This document shows, one piece after another, positions 34,937-44,087 of a DNA stretch of 64,000 nucleotides. Each line of letters opens with the position of its first letter. The stretch's first letter is position 1. The position numbers and the translations under genes are program-made. The notes under the pieces are model-generated. The model worked only from the letters and a program-made list of their open reading frames with translations. It was not told where the DNA came from and ran no database searches. The DNA is from Microbacterium dextranolyticum (GTDB taxonomy: Bacteria; Actinomycetota; Actinomycetes; Actinomycetales; Microbacteriaceae). The stretch spans positions 682,001-746,000 of the forward strand of contig NZ_JAFBBR010000001.1 in NCBI RefSeq assembly GCF_016907295.1, given 5' to 3'.

Positions 34937-37900
34937 TCAGCCAACTGCGTCCGGCCGGGCTCTCAGGTACTCGTACAGCATCGCCGGGAGCGCCTTCCCC
35001 AGTTCGGAGTACAGCCCGCTGTCGTTGAACAGGTCGTCGATGAACGCGGGGGTCTCGTCACGCACGCCGAGCAGCGCCTTCGTGAACGCCTTGGGCAGCG
35101 CAGGTGACTCAGCAAACTGCTGTGGCGAATTCACCGCGGCCTGGTTCGCGAGCTCCACGTCGAGCGCGAGTTTGCCGACGATGTGGTTCATCTGGAGGTC
35201 GATGACGCCGACGCCGTACTTGTCGCCGAGGCGTTCGTTGAGCTTGTGGATGATCTCCTCGAGCGCGCTGCGGTGCTTCTCGTGGATCGCGCCCGACCCG
35301 ATCGCGGTGATCGGGTCCAGGCCCGGCCCCTGCTCCAGGTTCAGCTTGACCGCTTCGCCGGCGCTGATCTTGTAGCCGACGAGTGTCACGTCCGAGATAT
35401 CGACCCGTTCCAGGATCGTTGCGGTCGACAGTTGGGGGAGGATGCGGCGGAAGAAGTAGTGCCGGCGGGGTAGGTCGGTGTCTTCGAGGTTGCGGGCCTG
35501 GGAGATGAAGTCGTAGAACTTCACGAAGTTCCCCACGTCCGCCTTGAACAGCCGCAGCTCGTCCTGCTCGGCCTTGTCGTCGTCCAAGACAGCGGCGACC
35601 CATCGTTTCTGGAACCGGTCCACCGCCGGCGCAGTAGCCGCCGACACCTTCGAGTTGACGTTCACCCCACCGGCCAGGGCGGCATCGAACGCGTGCTCGA
35701 CCTCGGACATGTCGTAGATCCCCGCTGAGTCGAGCTTCACCACGAGGTCGTAGATCAGATTCGGGTCGGTCGTCGCGGTCAGGAACGCTTTGCGGTAGTA
35801 GACGTTGAACGCCTCGAGCACGTCCTCCGGGTCGTTGACGAAGTCGAGTACGAAGGTCTTGTCCTTGCCCGGGTAGGTGCGGTTGAGTCGGGAGAGGGTC
35901 TGCACAGCCTGGACGCCGCCGAGCTTCTTGTCGACGTACATCGCGACCAGGCGGGGCTGGTCGAACCCGGTCTGGAACTTCTCGGCCACGATCATCACGT
36001 TGTACGTGGCCGGCTTGAACGCCTCCGCGAGATCCGACTGGACACCCGGGTTCTGCGTCCGCTCCGTCAGCCCCTCACCCACGTCGTCCGGGTCATCGAC
36101 AGTTCCCGAGAATGCGACCAGGGACCGCACGTTCTGCACTCCGGCGTCGGCGATGTAGGTGTCGAGGTACTTCTTCCACCGCACTGCCTCAACACGCGAC
36201 CCGGTGACGACCATCGCCTTCGCCTTGCCGTCCAGCAGGGGCTGTACGAAGGTGCGGAAGTGGTCGACGACGATCTTCGCCTTCTGGCTGATGTTCGTCG
36301 GATGCAGGCGCACGTACTGCACGAGCGCCTTCACCGCGGTCGACTCGTCGACCTCTCCTGCGCCGTCGTAGTCGGAGTCGGGATGCTGCAGCTTCCACGC
36401 CACTTTGTATGGCGTGTAGTTCTGCAGCACGTCCAGGATGAATCCCTCCTCGATCGCCTGCTGCATCGAATACAGGTCGAACGGCTCCGGCGTAGCATCC
36501 GGCCCCGCACCCTCCGGGACCCGCCCGAACAACTCCAGGGTCTTGGCCTTCGGGGTTGCGGTGAACGCGAAGTAGGAGATGTTCGGGGCCGAGGCGGTGA
36601 CTTCCATCGCCCACTGCAGGTACGCCTCGGAGTTGATCGGTGCGCCTTCCGCGACCGCGGCCTGCTCGTCTGGGGACAGCACCTTCGTCAACGCGCCCGC
36701 CGTCGACCCGGTCTGCGACGAGTGCGCCTCGTCCGCGATCACCGCGAACCGGCGTCCCTGCAGTTCCGGGAGCGTTTGGATCGCGGTGATCAGTGCCTCG
36801 AACGACTGGATCGTCACGATCACGATGTTCTTGCCGCCTGTCAGTGCCGCGGCGAGCTGTTTCGACTTCGACTCGCCCGCATCCTTTGTGATCGACTGCA
36901 CCACCCCGGCCTGCTTCTCGAACTGCGAGATCGCGTCCTGTAGCTGCTTGTCCAGCACCGTCCGGTCCGTGACCACCACGACCGTGTCGAACACCCGCAC
37001 GTTCTGGTCGTCGTGCAATTGGGAGAGGCGGTGCGCGAGCCACGAGATCGAGTTCGTCTTCCCCGACCCCGCCGAATGCTGCACCAAGTACCGGTTCCCC
37101 GGCCCCTCCACCCGCGCCGCCTCGACCAGCCGGGTCACAGCCCGCCACTGGTGATACCGCGGGAACAGCACCTTCTCCGACTTCGTCTTCTTGCCCGTGT
37201 CGGGATCCACATCGACCTCGACCTGCAGGTGCACGAACGACCCCAACAGCTGCAGCCAGGTATCGCGCTGCAGGATCTCCTCCCAGAAGTACGAGGATGC
37301 CGACCCGTCCGGGTACACCGGGTTCCCCGCTCCCTCGTCCGCACCCTTATTGAACGGCAGGAACCGCGTCCTCGGCCCGGCGAGTTTCGTCGTCATCCGC
37401 ACCTCGGAGTTCGACACCACGAAATGCACCAGCGACCGCTTCGCGAACCCGAACAGCGGCTCACCTGCCGGCGACCGGTCGAACCGGTACTGGTTCACCG
37501 CGTTCCCGATCGACTGTGTGAAGTCCGTCTTCAACTCGACCGTCGCGACCGGGATGCCGTTCACGAACAGCACCAGATCCAACGCCTTGTTCGGATGCTT
37601 CGCCGAGTAGTGCACCTGACGCATCACCCGCACCCGCATCTTCGCGTACGCCTCGAGCGTCTCAGGGTTGTTCCTCGTCGCCGGCCGGAACTGCGCCAAC
37701 CGGAACTTCACCGCACCCCCATGCAGCGGCACCATCGAGAAGCCCTCATGCAGAATCCGGATCGTCCCACCGTTCTTCAACGGATCCAGATCCAGCGACT
37801 TCGCCAGACGACTCAGGATGCCGCGAGCCGCCGCGTCACGCTGGGCGTCGGTGTCGGTGGGGCGGACGACCTTCGCGAACTCGGTCGGCTGCGAATCCTC

Positions 37901-38047
37901 CAACCAGCCGAGCACGTCCTCGGGGAACAGCGCGAGCTCACGGTCGTAGCCGGCGTCGGTCGGCGAGTACAACCAGTCGTTCGCCGCGAGATGCTCAGCG
38001 ATCTCGTTCTCCAGCACCGACTCCAGATGCGCCCCAGCAACACTCAC
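34937..38047 (-). CDS. hsdR: Type I restriction endonuclease subunit R
   Basis: The 1036-residue motor and nuclease subunit has the N-terminal nuclease core with D157 and E171-x-K173 (LDLVLFVNGIPVATVELK), Walker A HSAGSGKTN near residue 325, the DEAH box (ADEAHSSQTG) and SF2 helicase motifs through QTLSRLNRTYPGK. A C-terminal helical domain follows. It translocates DNA with ATP and cuts unmodified DNA in complex with HsdM and HsdS. All catalytic motifs are intact. Overlaps hsdS by 4 bases. Confidence 0.96.
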   Translation of the reverse strand: MSVAGAHLESVLENEIAEHLAANDWLYSPTDAGYDRELALFPEDVLGWLEDSQPTEFAKVVRPTDTDAQRDAAARGILSRLAKSLDLDPLKNGGTIRILHEGFSMVPLHGGAVKFRLAQFRPATRNNPETLEAYAKMRVRVMRQVHYSAKHPNKALDLVLFVNGIPVATVELKTDFTQSIGNAVNQYRFDRSPAGEPLFGFAKRSLVHFVVSNSEVRMTTKLAGPRTRFLPFNKGADEGAGNPVYPDGSASSYFWEEILQRDTWLQLLGSFVHLQVEVDVDPDTGKKTKSEKVLFPRYHQWRAVTRLVEAARVEGPGNRYLVQHSAGSGKTNSISWLAHRLSQLHDDQNVRVFDTVVVVTDRTVLDKQLQDAISQFEKQAGVVQSITKDAGESKSKQLAAALTGGKNIVIVTIQSFEALITAIQTLPELQGRRFAVIADEAHSSQTGSTAGALTKVLSPDEQAAVAEGAPINSEAYLQWAMEVTASAPNISYFAFTATPKAKTLELFGRVPEGAGPDATPEPFDLYSMQQAIEEGFILDVLQNYTPYKVAWKLQHPDSDYDGAGEVDESTAVKALVQYVRLHPTNISQKAKIVVDHFRTFVQPLLDGKAKAMVVTGSRVEAVRWKKYLDTYIADAGVQNVRSLVAFSGTVDDPDDVGEGLTERTQNPGVQSDLAEAFKPATYNVMIVAEKFQTGFDQPRLVAMYVDKKLGGVQAVQTLSRLNRTYPGKDKTFVLDFVNDPEDVLEAFNVYYRKAFLTATTDPNLIYDLVVKLDSAGIYDMSEVEHAFDAALAGGVNVNSKVSAATAPAVDRFQKRWVAAVLDDDKAEQDELRLFKADVGNFVKFYDFISQARNLEDTDLPRRHYFFRRILPQLSTATILERVDISDVTLVGYKISAGEAVKLNLEQGPGLDPITAIGSGAIHEKHRSALEEIIHKLNERLGDKYGVGVIDLQMNHIVGKLALDVELANQAAVNSPQQFAESPALPKAFTKALLGVRDETPAFIDDLFNDSGLYSELGKALPAMLYEYLRARPDAVG

Positions 38048-39336
38048 ACCGACACCCCCACATCGATCTTCCCCGTCACCGCAGCCGAAATCAGCGCGGC
38101 ACGTCGCTCACGCGCAAGCTCGACACTTCCTTGCGCCACCGCGACGGCCGCGTCGATCCGAGAAGATGCTTCCTCGATATGCTTCACGATCTCGCGTTGC
38201 TCCGAGAGAGGCGGAACAGGCATCTCGATCCGCCCGAGTTTGTCGCCGGACACGTTCGGGATCGTCGCGAATGCACTGAGCGCTTCATAGTGCCCGAGTC
38301 GCCTAACGTGCTGGAGCCAGTAATTCAGGAATCGTCCGTCATGGCCCGGTCGAGATCGCAAGCGGATCACATGATTCTGGAACACCCACCCCGGCAGATC
38401 TTGGGCGAGGTAGTCGGATCTGCCGTATCCTCCGCCGCCTTCGACGAATACGACGTCCCCGGATTGGAGTGTGAGGGCACGACGGTCTGCGGCGGTCGCT
38501 TTCATCTCTTTCACGTCGCTCAGGTCGAGCCCCTCGGGCTGAATGTTCGCGGCCCGCACGTACGGTACCGGGTCGCCCTCAGACTTCGATTCGTTGAGCA
38601 TCTTGCCCACCACGACTGAGTACGCGCTCTTGATGGGCTGCACGCTCCAAGCGGCTGGCACCGCACCGATCCAATCGGGACCCTTTGCAGAGAGTTCGAC
38701 ACCTTCGCTAATCCCTCGCGTCACTGCGCCACCGATAACGGAAGCGCGGCGTTCGGTGAGGAGGGTGATGAGTTCCTCGTTCTTCGCGATGAACGAGTCG
38801 ATCTGCGCCGTCTCCCGATCCAGATAGTCCGCAATCGCCCGCTGCTCGTCGAGCTCCGGGTACGGCAATGGGATCAGGGTGAACTGCCCGTAGCGGATCG
38901 ACTGCCCGTCGCGGAGTTGATCGGTCGTGGTCTGGAGAGCCTGAACATAGAGGTCACTCTTGAACAGGTACTTGAAGAATCGCGGCTCTAGCGCGACCTT
39001 CGGCTTCAGCACCGTGTACGCCGCGCTCACCTTGCCTGGGATGCCTGCGAACTCGAGTCCACCCTGAAAGCTTCGAAGATGGCTGACGTAGTCGCCCGCC
39101 TCGACGTGACGCATGTTGTCAGCGCCTGAGAGGTTCAGAACCACCTTGTTGCCGGTGATCTCCATGTACTCGGCCTGCGGCAGCACACCGTACTTCTGGG
39201 AGGGCGTCAGGTGCACGTCGATCGCGGAGCTCTTCTGTTTGCGTTCGCCGAAGAGCGCGCGCGCAGGGACAACGGACCAGGCCGCCGGAGTATCCCCGAG
39301 CCACCCCACTCCGGAGTCACGGAGTTCTCTTGTCAT
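38044..39336 (-). CDS. hsdS: Type I restriction-modification specificity subunit S
   Basis: The 430-residue protein has two target-recognition domains (about 10-165 and 225-375), each ending in the conserved LPxPxLxEQRAI-type helix start (LPYPELDEQRAIADYL and VPPLSEQREIVKHIEE) followed by a coiled-coil spacer. Each domain reads half of a bipartite DNA site. Codon use looks less GC-biased than in hsdM and hsdR, consistent with exchange of specificity domains. It overlaps hsdM and hsdR by 4 bases each. Confidence 0.95.
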   Translation of the reverse strand: MTRELRDSGVGWLGDTPAAWSVVPARALFGERKQKSSAIDVHLTPSQKYGVLPQAEYMEITGNKVVLNLSGADNMRHVEAGDYVSHLRSFQGGLEFAGIPGKVSAAYTVLKPKVALEPRFFKYLFKSDLYVQALQTTTDQLRDGQSIRYGQFTLIPLPYPELDEQRAIADYLDRETAQIDSFIAKNEELITLLTERRASVIGGAVTRGISEGVELSAKGPDWIGAVPAAWSVQPIKSAYSVVVGKMLNESKSEGDPVPYVRAANIQPEGLDLSDVKEMKATAADRRALTLQSGDVVFVEGGGGYGRSDYLAQDLPGWVFQNHVIRLRSRPGHDGRFLNYWLQHVRRLGHYEALSAFATIPNVSGDKLGRIEMPVPPLSEQREIVKHIEEASSRIDAAVAVAQGSVELARERRAALISAAVTGKIDVGVSV

Positions 39337-41282
39337 GCTTCGACCGCCGTGAGCATCGCCCGGAGGTCATCCATGACGGCGTCGAGGTCGCGGTCGATCT
39401 CTTCGAGCGGGCGGGGCGGGACGTACTGGTAGAAGTGGCGGGTGAAGGGGATCTCGGCGCCTTCCTTGGTCTTTGAGTGGTCGACCCACGCGTCGGGTGC
39501 GTACGGGAGGACTTCGCGGGCGACGTAGGCGTCGACATCCTCGCCCCACGGCACGTTCTCGGTGTCGCGGAGTGACGCATCCGCCTCCGGGTTGCCCTTC
39601 GCGTCGGTGCAGGTGTCGGCGGTGTCGTCCTGCTCACCGAGCTCGGTGGTCACGGTCTTGAGGAGCGGTGCGGGGAGGGTGAGGCCTTCGGCTTTCGCGG
39701 CATCCTTCAGCGCCTTCTGGAACGCGGTGCGGTTCTTCCATACGGTGTCGGTGCCGAGCCGGTCGAGGGCGGCACGTAGGGCTGTGGCATCCGTCTCGTT
39801 CAGCTTCTGGATGGCCTTGGCGTCGAAGACGGCGTCGATGCGTTCGGGCGTCGCGTGCCAGTTGAGTTTGAGGGGGCGTTCGACGGTGATGGTGCGGTAG
39901 AGGAAGTCCTCGTTGCGGAAGATCTTCGAGTGCTCGCCGTCTTCAAACCCGGCGTACAGGCCGACGATGGTTTCGATGTTCTTCGGGGAGAGTTCGTTGC
40001 GCTTGGAGCCGAGGCCCTTGCGGAGCTTGGTGAACATCTCGCGCCCGTCGATGAGTTGCACCCGGCCCTTGCGGTTCTCGTCTTTGCGGTTGGTGAGCAC
40101 CCAAACGTAGGTGGAGATGCCGGTGTTGTAGAACATGTCCTTCGGCAGTCCGATGATCGCCTCGACGAGGTCGTTGTCGAGCAGCCACTTGCGGATGTTC
40201 GACTCGCCTCCGCCGGCGCCGCCGGAGAACAGCGGTGACCCGTTGAGGACGATCGCCATGCGAGAGCCGCCGTCTTCGGGTTTGCGCATCTTCGACACCA
40301 GGTGAAGGAGGAAAAGCATCGCCCCGTCGCTGACGGCTGGGGTGCCGGGCCCGAAGCGGCCGTTGAAGCCGAGCTTCGAATGTTCGTCGTCGACGTAGGT
40401 GCGCTGGTCTTTCCAGTCGACCCCGAACGGAGGGTTGGAGAGGCCGTAGTCGAACTTCTTGTCGTCGAAGTGGTCTTCGGTGAGGGTGTCGCCGAGGGCG
40501 ATGTTGTCGACGTCCTGGCCCTTGATGACCATGTCGGCCTTGCAGATCGCGTACGACGCGTCGTTGTAGTCCTGCCCGTACAGGCTGAGCTGGATACTCG
40601 GGTTCAGGGTGTGCAGGTACTCGTCGGCGACGGAGAGCATGCCGCCGGTGCCGGCGGTCGGGTCGTAGATGGACCGCACGACACCCGACTTCGACAGGGC
40701 GTCGTCGTCGAGCGCGAACAGCAGCTCGACCATGAGCTTGATGACCTCGCGTGGGGTGTAGTGGTCGCCCGCGGTCTCGTTCGACTTCTCGTTCGCGAAC
40801 CGGATCAGCTCCTCGAACACGAGGCCCATCTGGATGTTGGAGACGGTGCGGGGGTGGAAGTCGGCCTGCGCGAACTTCTCCGTCACCGCGAAGAGCTTGT
40901 TCTTCTCCGCCAGCTTGTTCAGCGTCTTGTCGAACTCGAACCGCTCGAAGATGTCCCGCACATTCGGCGAGAACCCGGCGAGGTAGGAAGAGAGGTTCGC
41001 GCGGAGGTCGGCGGGATCGGCGACGAGCTTGGCGAAGTCGAACGGCGAGGTGTTGTAGAACTGGTGCCCCGACGCCTCGGTCAGCTTGATCGTCTGTAGC
41101 ATCTCGGGGAGCGACTCGACTCCCTTCGCCGCTTCGAGCACGGCGGGCTTCGTGTCCGCCAGCACGGCGTCGAGGCGGCGGAGCACCGTGAACGGCAGGA
41201 CCACCGATCCGTACTCGGAGGGCTTGAACGGGCCGCGAAGGGACTCGGCGATGTTCCAGATGAAGGCGACGTGATTCACCAC
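39333..41282 (-). CDS. hsdM: Type I restriction-modification methyltransferase subunit M
   Basis: The 649-residue N6-adenine methylase has the HsdM N-terminal helical domain, motif I YDPTAGTGGM (about 207-214) and intact catalytic motif IV SNPPFG (about 283). The C-terminal region contacts HsdS. GTG 41282 has AGGAG 9 bases upstream, and the upstream extension of the open frame has no family resemblance. First gene of the hsd operon. Confidence 0.95.
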   Translation of the reverse strand: MVNHVAFIWNIAESLRGPFKPSEYGSVVLPFTVLRRLDAVLADTKPAVLEAAKGVESLPEMLQTIKLTEASGHQFYNTSPFDFAKLVADPADLRANLSSYLAGFSPNVRDIFERFEFDKTLNKLAEKNKLFAVTEKFAQADFHPRTVSNIQMGLVFEELIRFANEKSNETAGDHYTPREVIKLMVELLFALDDDALSKSGVVRSIYDPTAGTGGMLSVADEYLHTLNPSIQLSLYGQDYNDASYAICKADMVIKGQDVDNIALGDTLTEDHFDDKKFDYGLSNPPFGVDWKDQRTYVDDEHSKLGFNGRFGPGTPAVSDGAMLFLLHLVSKMRKPEDGGSRMAIVLNGSPLFSGGAGGGESNIRKWLLDNDLVEAIIGLPKDMFYNTGISTYVWVLTNRKDENRKGRVQLIDGREMFTKLRKGLGSKRNELSPKNIETIVGLYAGFEDGEHSKIFRNEDFLYRTITVERPLKLNWHATPERIDAVFDAKAIQKLNETDATALRAALDRLGTDTVWKNRTAFQKALKDAAKAEGLTLPAPLLKTVTTELGEQDDTADTCTDAKGNPEADASLRDTENVPWGEDVDAYVAREVLPYAPDAWVDHSKTKEGAEIPFTRHFYQYVPPRPLEEIDRDLDAVMDDLRAMLTAVEA

Positions 41283-41489
41283 GGATGGGCACTCCTGCTG
41301 TAGAGCAACGAACAAGCGGCAACGACGCCGCGAACCCTCCCATCCTGGCCCATGGCGGCGACACAACGTGGGCGAAGCGATGGTGGCGCCCAAATTGCTG
41401 AGCTGTTCTTGTGCAGGCTAACCTCGCCTCCCTGTTCTCTTGGGGCATCGGGGGCCTTCGATACTCTCTCCAGTCGAGTTCAGTCGTCT

Positions 41490-42668
41490 TCAGGTTTCGT
41501 GGTTGATCTTTCGGTCCGTAGCGATGGATCGCTTGCTGATTCGTGGCAGGGGGAAGTCAGCGGACCATTTGTGCAGAAGGGATCCTCCGCAGCCGCATGG
41601 GCATGGCTCTTCGGTCCACATGTTGCGCAGGTAGGGCGACCCTACGAGATCCACGGCCCTGGAAGTGAGTGTGAAGTCCGCAGGCAGCTTGAATGCAAGA
41701 GGAAGCAGTTCGAGAAGAATGTCCGCGCACAGGATCCATGTGTCCGCGATGAGTCGCGGAAACTCGTTGACCGCCACGTCGAATGAATCGTGGCCTTCGT
41801 CATCCGAAGTCGTCACGATCGGGCTATACGAGAAAAGGGTCTCCGCCTTTCCGTGACTCTCGTGCATGAATGTCACGCTCGAGTAGAGCGTCCGTGCATA
41901 CGCCGAAGGGTGCGCTGCATCCGACAGTTTGTCGTACCAGTCCGTGACGACCGGCGCCTGGGCATCCCTCGCCAGTCTCTCGATCCAGGTGAGGACGTTT
42001 GGGGCGCGCAAGAACTCCGGGCTCTCCTTCAACCGGGTTCCCCGAAACGCCTTCAGAAGGCGAGGGTTCAGCTCTTGACGTACGCGGACTGGACGATCGT
42101 CGCCGCCAGGGAGTTTCTTGGCCCTCCTCCAGGCGCCGCAGAGTTGACGAGTTTCGTACCAAAAGGCTGCAACCGATTCGAGAAGCGACCGAGTCAGAGT
42201 CGATGCCGATGCAAGGGACCATCCGCGAATCGCGTCCCGGCTTGCTAGGGCGAGTTCTAGCGAGGACCACGCATGCGTGAGGCACCATGCCCAGAGGCGC
42301 GAGTCCAGCTCCGGATAGATGACTGCAGCGACGGGGCGCAAACGACCGAGCGCAGAAAAGTCGTCGGTGGCGAGGACTGACCCGTCTGTGAACTTAACGA
42401 CCAGCCACTCCTCGTCGGTACTGGTCGTGGACTGCAACTTCTCAAGAGTTGTGCGTGGAAGCTCCCACTCTCTGAGGCTGACCGGCTCGAGGCGCTGAAC
42501 CCAAGTACGAAGAGTTGGAACACTCGCTTCGAGTAGTCGCGATCTCTCCGCGCCAAGCACAGTTTCCCAAGAGGATCTACGGACGGCTCGCACGCCGCCC
42601 ACACTAATCGGTACTGCGCCGCGCTGGACCCTCTCGTTACCAGCGGCGAGGTATACACGCTTGCTCAC
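41490..42668 (-). CDS. Hypothetical protein, DUF5677-like with C-terminal Cys motif
   Basis: The 392-residue protein has a central helical region (STLTRSLLESVAAFWYETRQ, later YDKLSDAAHPSAY) resembling DUF5677/HEPN-like proteins. The C-terminus carries EEPCPCGCGGSLLHKW, a cysteine-rich motif reminiscent of SEC-C. Local GC is lower than in the core genome. It lies about 210 bp upstream of hsdM on the same strand and may be part of the defence block. Domain names are inference from pattern. Confidence 0.65.
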   Translation of the reverse strand: MSKRVYLAAGNERVQRGAVPISVGGVRAVRRSSWETVLGAERSRLLEASVPTLRTWVQRLEPVSLREWELPRTTLEKLQSTTSTDEEWLVVKFTDGSVLATDDFSALGRLRPVAAVIYPELDSRLWAWCLTHAWSSLELALASRDAIRGWSLASASTLTRSLLESVAAFWYETRQLCGAWRRAKKLPGGDDRPVRVRQELNPRLLKAFRGTRLKESPEFLRAPNVLTWIERLARDAQAPVVTDWYDKLSDAAHPSAYARTLYSSVTFMHESHGKAETLFSYSPIVTTSDDEGHDSFDVAVNEFPRLIADTWILCADILLELLPLAFKLPADFTLTSRAVDLVGSPYLRNMWTEEPCPCGCGGSLLHKWSADFPLPRISKRSIATDRKINHET

Positions 42669-42798
42669 CGCTCGGACCGGCCACCGCGGGCCTGTCGGAC
42701 CGGCGTGCTAGTTTGGGGCCACCGAGACCCGCCGTCCGAATAGTCGCCCTCTGGGTGTGTGCGTGCCTCACGAATAGGCTCAGGGCGGCGGGTCGACC

Positions 42799-43455
42799 TC
42801 AGATGGTGAGCAGCTCGGGACGCGGCCGGAAGTGCCAGCACGAGCCGCGAGGCTGATAGGTCCTCCGCGCGAAGGTGGTCAGGTGCGCGGCTGAGCCCGG
42901 CCGATCCGTCCTAACCCGCCGGTTGATCGCGCCTGCGACCATGTCGGCGAGTTGGATAGGGCGACTGACGCTCGAATCGACGTGGCGAATCTCTGAGAGC
43001 GTGCCCGGAGACTCTCGGTTCACGATCCTCATGAGGTAGTCACTGTCCTGCATCCCGAATGCTCGGGTGTCCTGGCCGTCGATGAAAAGCTTCGCATCGC
43101 GGATCTGGCCGTGGTTCTTCGTCATGAGCATCCGGATTGCGTAGCTCTTGAGAGCAGCCGGGTGCGACCGCAGGTGGTCGCTATAGATGAGGCGCTTCTC
43201 GATGATGATCGTCCGCACGTCGAAGGTCGCAGGGGCGATGCACCGAAAGAAGCAGTCCTTGACTCGGTCCTTGGTCTTCGAGTACTTAAACTCCCGCGTC
43301 TGCCGGTTGTGACGCGAGCACTCCTCAATCAGATCCACTGCCGTCGTGATGTGCGCGGGATCGCGGAAGATGCACGCCGCCATGACCAGATGACTCGTTG
43401 AGCCCTGGCCGAACTTGAAGCCCCCGTCACCGGAGTCGTCGAGGTACACGTGCAC
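42799..43455 (-). CDS. DUF3800 domain protein
   Basis: The 218-residue protein begins with YLDDSGDGGF, the DUF3800 N-terminal motif (acidic pair in an RNase H-like fold), and includes DAKLFIDGQD and a late IQLADMVAGA block with the second acidic pair, all typical of the family. DUF3800 proteins are frequent in mobile and defence regions and their activity is unproven. GTG 43455 has TAGGCT 6 bases upstream (leaderless), while GTG 43449 has GGAGG six bases away, so the exact start is uncertain. Confidence 0.85.
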   Translation of the reverse strand: MHVYLDDSGDGGFKFGQGSTSHLVMAACIFRDPAHITTAVDLIEECSRHNRQTREFKYSKTKDRVKDCFFRCIAPATFDVRTIIIEKRLIYSDHLRSHPAALKSYAIRMLMTKNHGQIRDAKLFIDGQDTRAFGMQDSDYLMRIVNRESPGTLSEIRHVDSSVSRPIQLADMVAGAINRRVRTDRPGSAAHLTTFARRTYQPRGSCWHFRPRPELLTI

Positions 43456-44087
43456 CCTCCGAGCCTAGGCGGGCGGGCCGACACCTGACGTCTGCGGCAC
43501 ATCGTCGGATGTACTCCCGGATGTTCGAGTACAACACCGCCAACGAGACGGGACCGCTCGCCCTCGATATCGACGTCGAGCCCGGCACACTCGTCACTCT
43601 GATTCCCCACGACTTCGATTTCGCTAGCGCCACGCTTCCACTGCAGCTCCTCACCGTTCTCCCCGCAGACAAAGAACCCGAGAGGGTCGGCACCGACGGG
43701 GGTCAGAGGTGCACACCAACTCAGAGTCCGAAGAGGACAAATGATTTGCGCGTCTGCTGAACGCTCCCTCGTTGGATCACGCATGGCTCCGGAGCCGTTG
43801 CTGGCAACGCCTGTCTCGCCACCAGGGGATCTGCGCGGTCATCGCACGCATCGCGGTCCCGTCGCGAGCATCGGTCACCGTGACATTGCCGTCTCCAGAC
43901 TCCTTGAAAGAACGCGTCTCACATGATCCGCCCGCTCCGATGCGCGATCGACGCATGCGATGCGGACGCGCCCATCAGCGTCGTCCGCGATCCGATGACT
44001 AAGCCGATCAAGCGAGGAGAGCAATGCACGCAGGCACTTTCTGTGGAACTAGTATCGAGTTATACATATTCCGGCTAGACTCAGCCC
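43456..44087. other. Intergenic region upstream of the relaxase, candidate oriT region
   Basis: About 630 bp between divergent genes with no recognisable product. It contains CGTTGC-TG-GCAACG (43796-43809), the inverted repeat GCGGACG-13 nt-CGTCCGC (43962-43988) and an AT-rich tract (TATACATATT) next to the relaxase promoter. Location beside the relaxase gene and stem-loops make it the best place for the transfer origin, by inference. Confidence 0.35.
44076..44081 (+). promoter_or_regulatory. TAGACT -10 box, leaderless promoter of the relaxase gene
   Basis: TAGACT is 6 bases before ATG 44088 and preceded by an AT-rich segment. Confidence 0.5.

Noticed and set aside
34057..35028. 323-residue plus-strand frame
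   Set aside because: Antisense to the methylase-HEPN gene, Arg-rich, no domain.
43509..43760. Plus-strand 83-residue frame upstream of the relaxase
   Set aside because: No recognisable domain or ribosome site; the minus-strand frame over the same bases is equally open.
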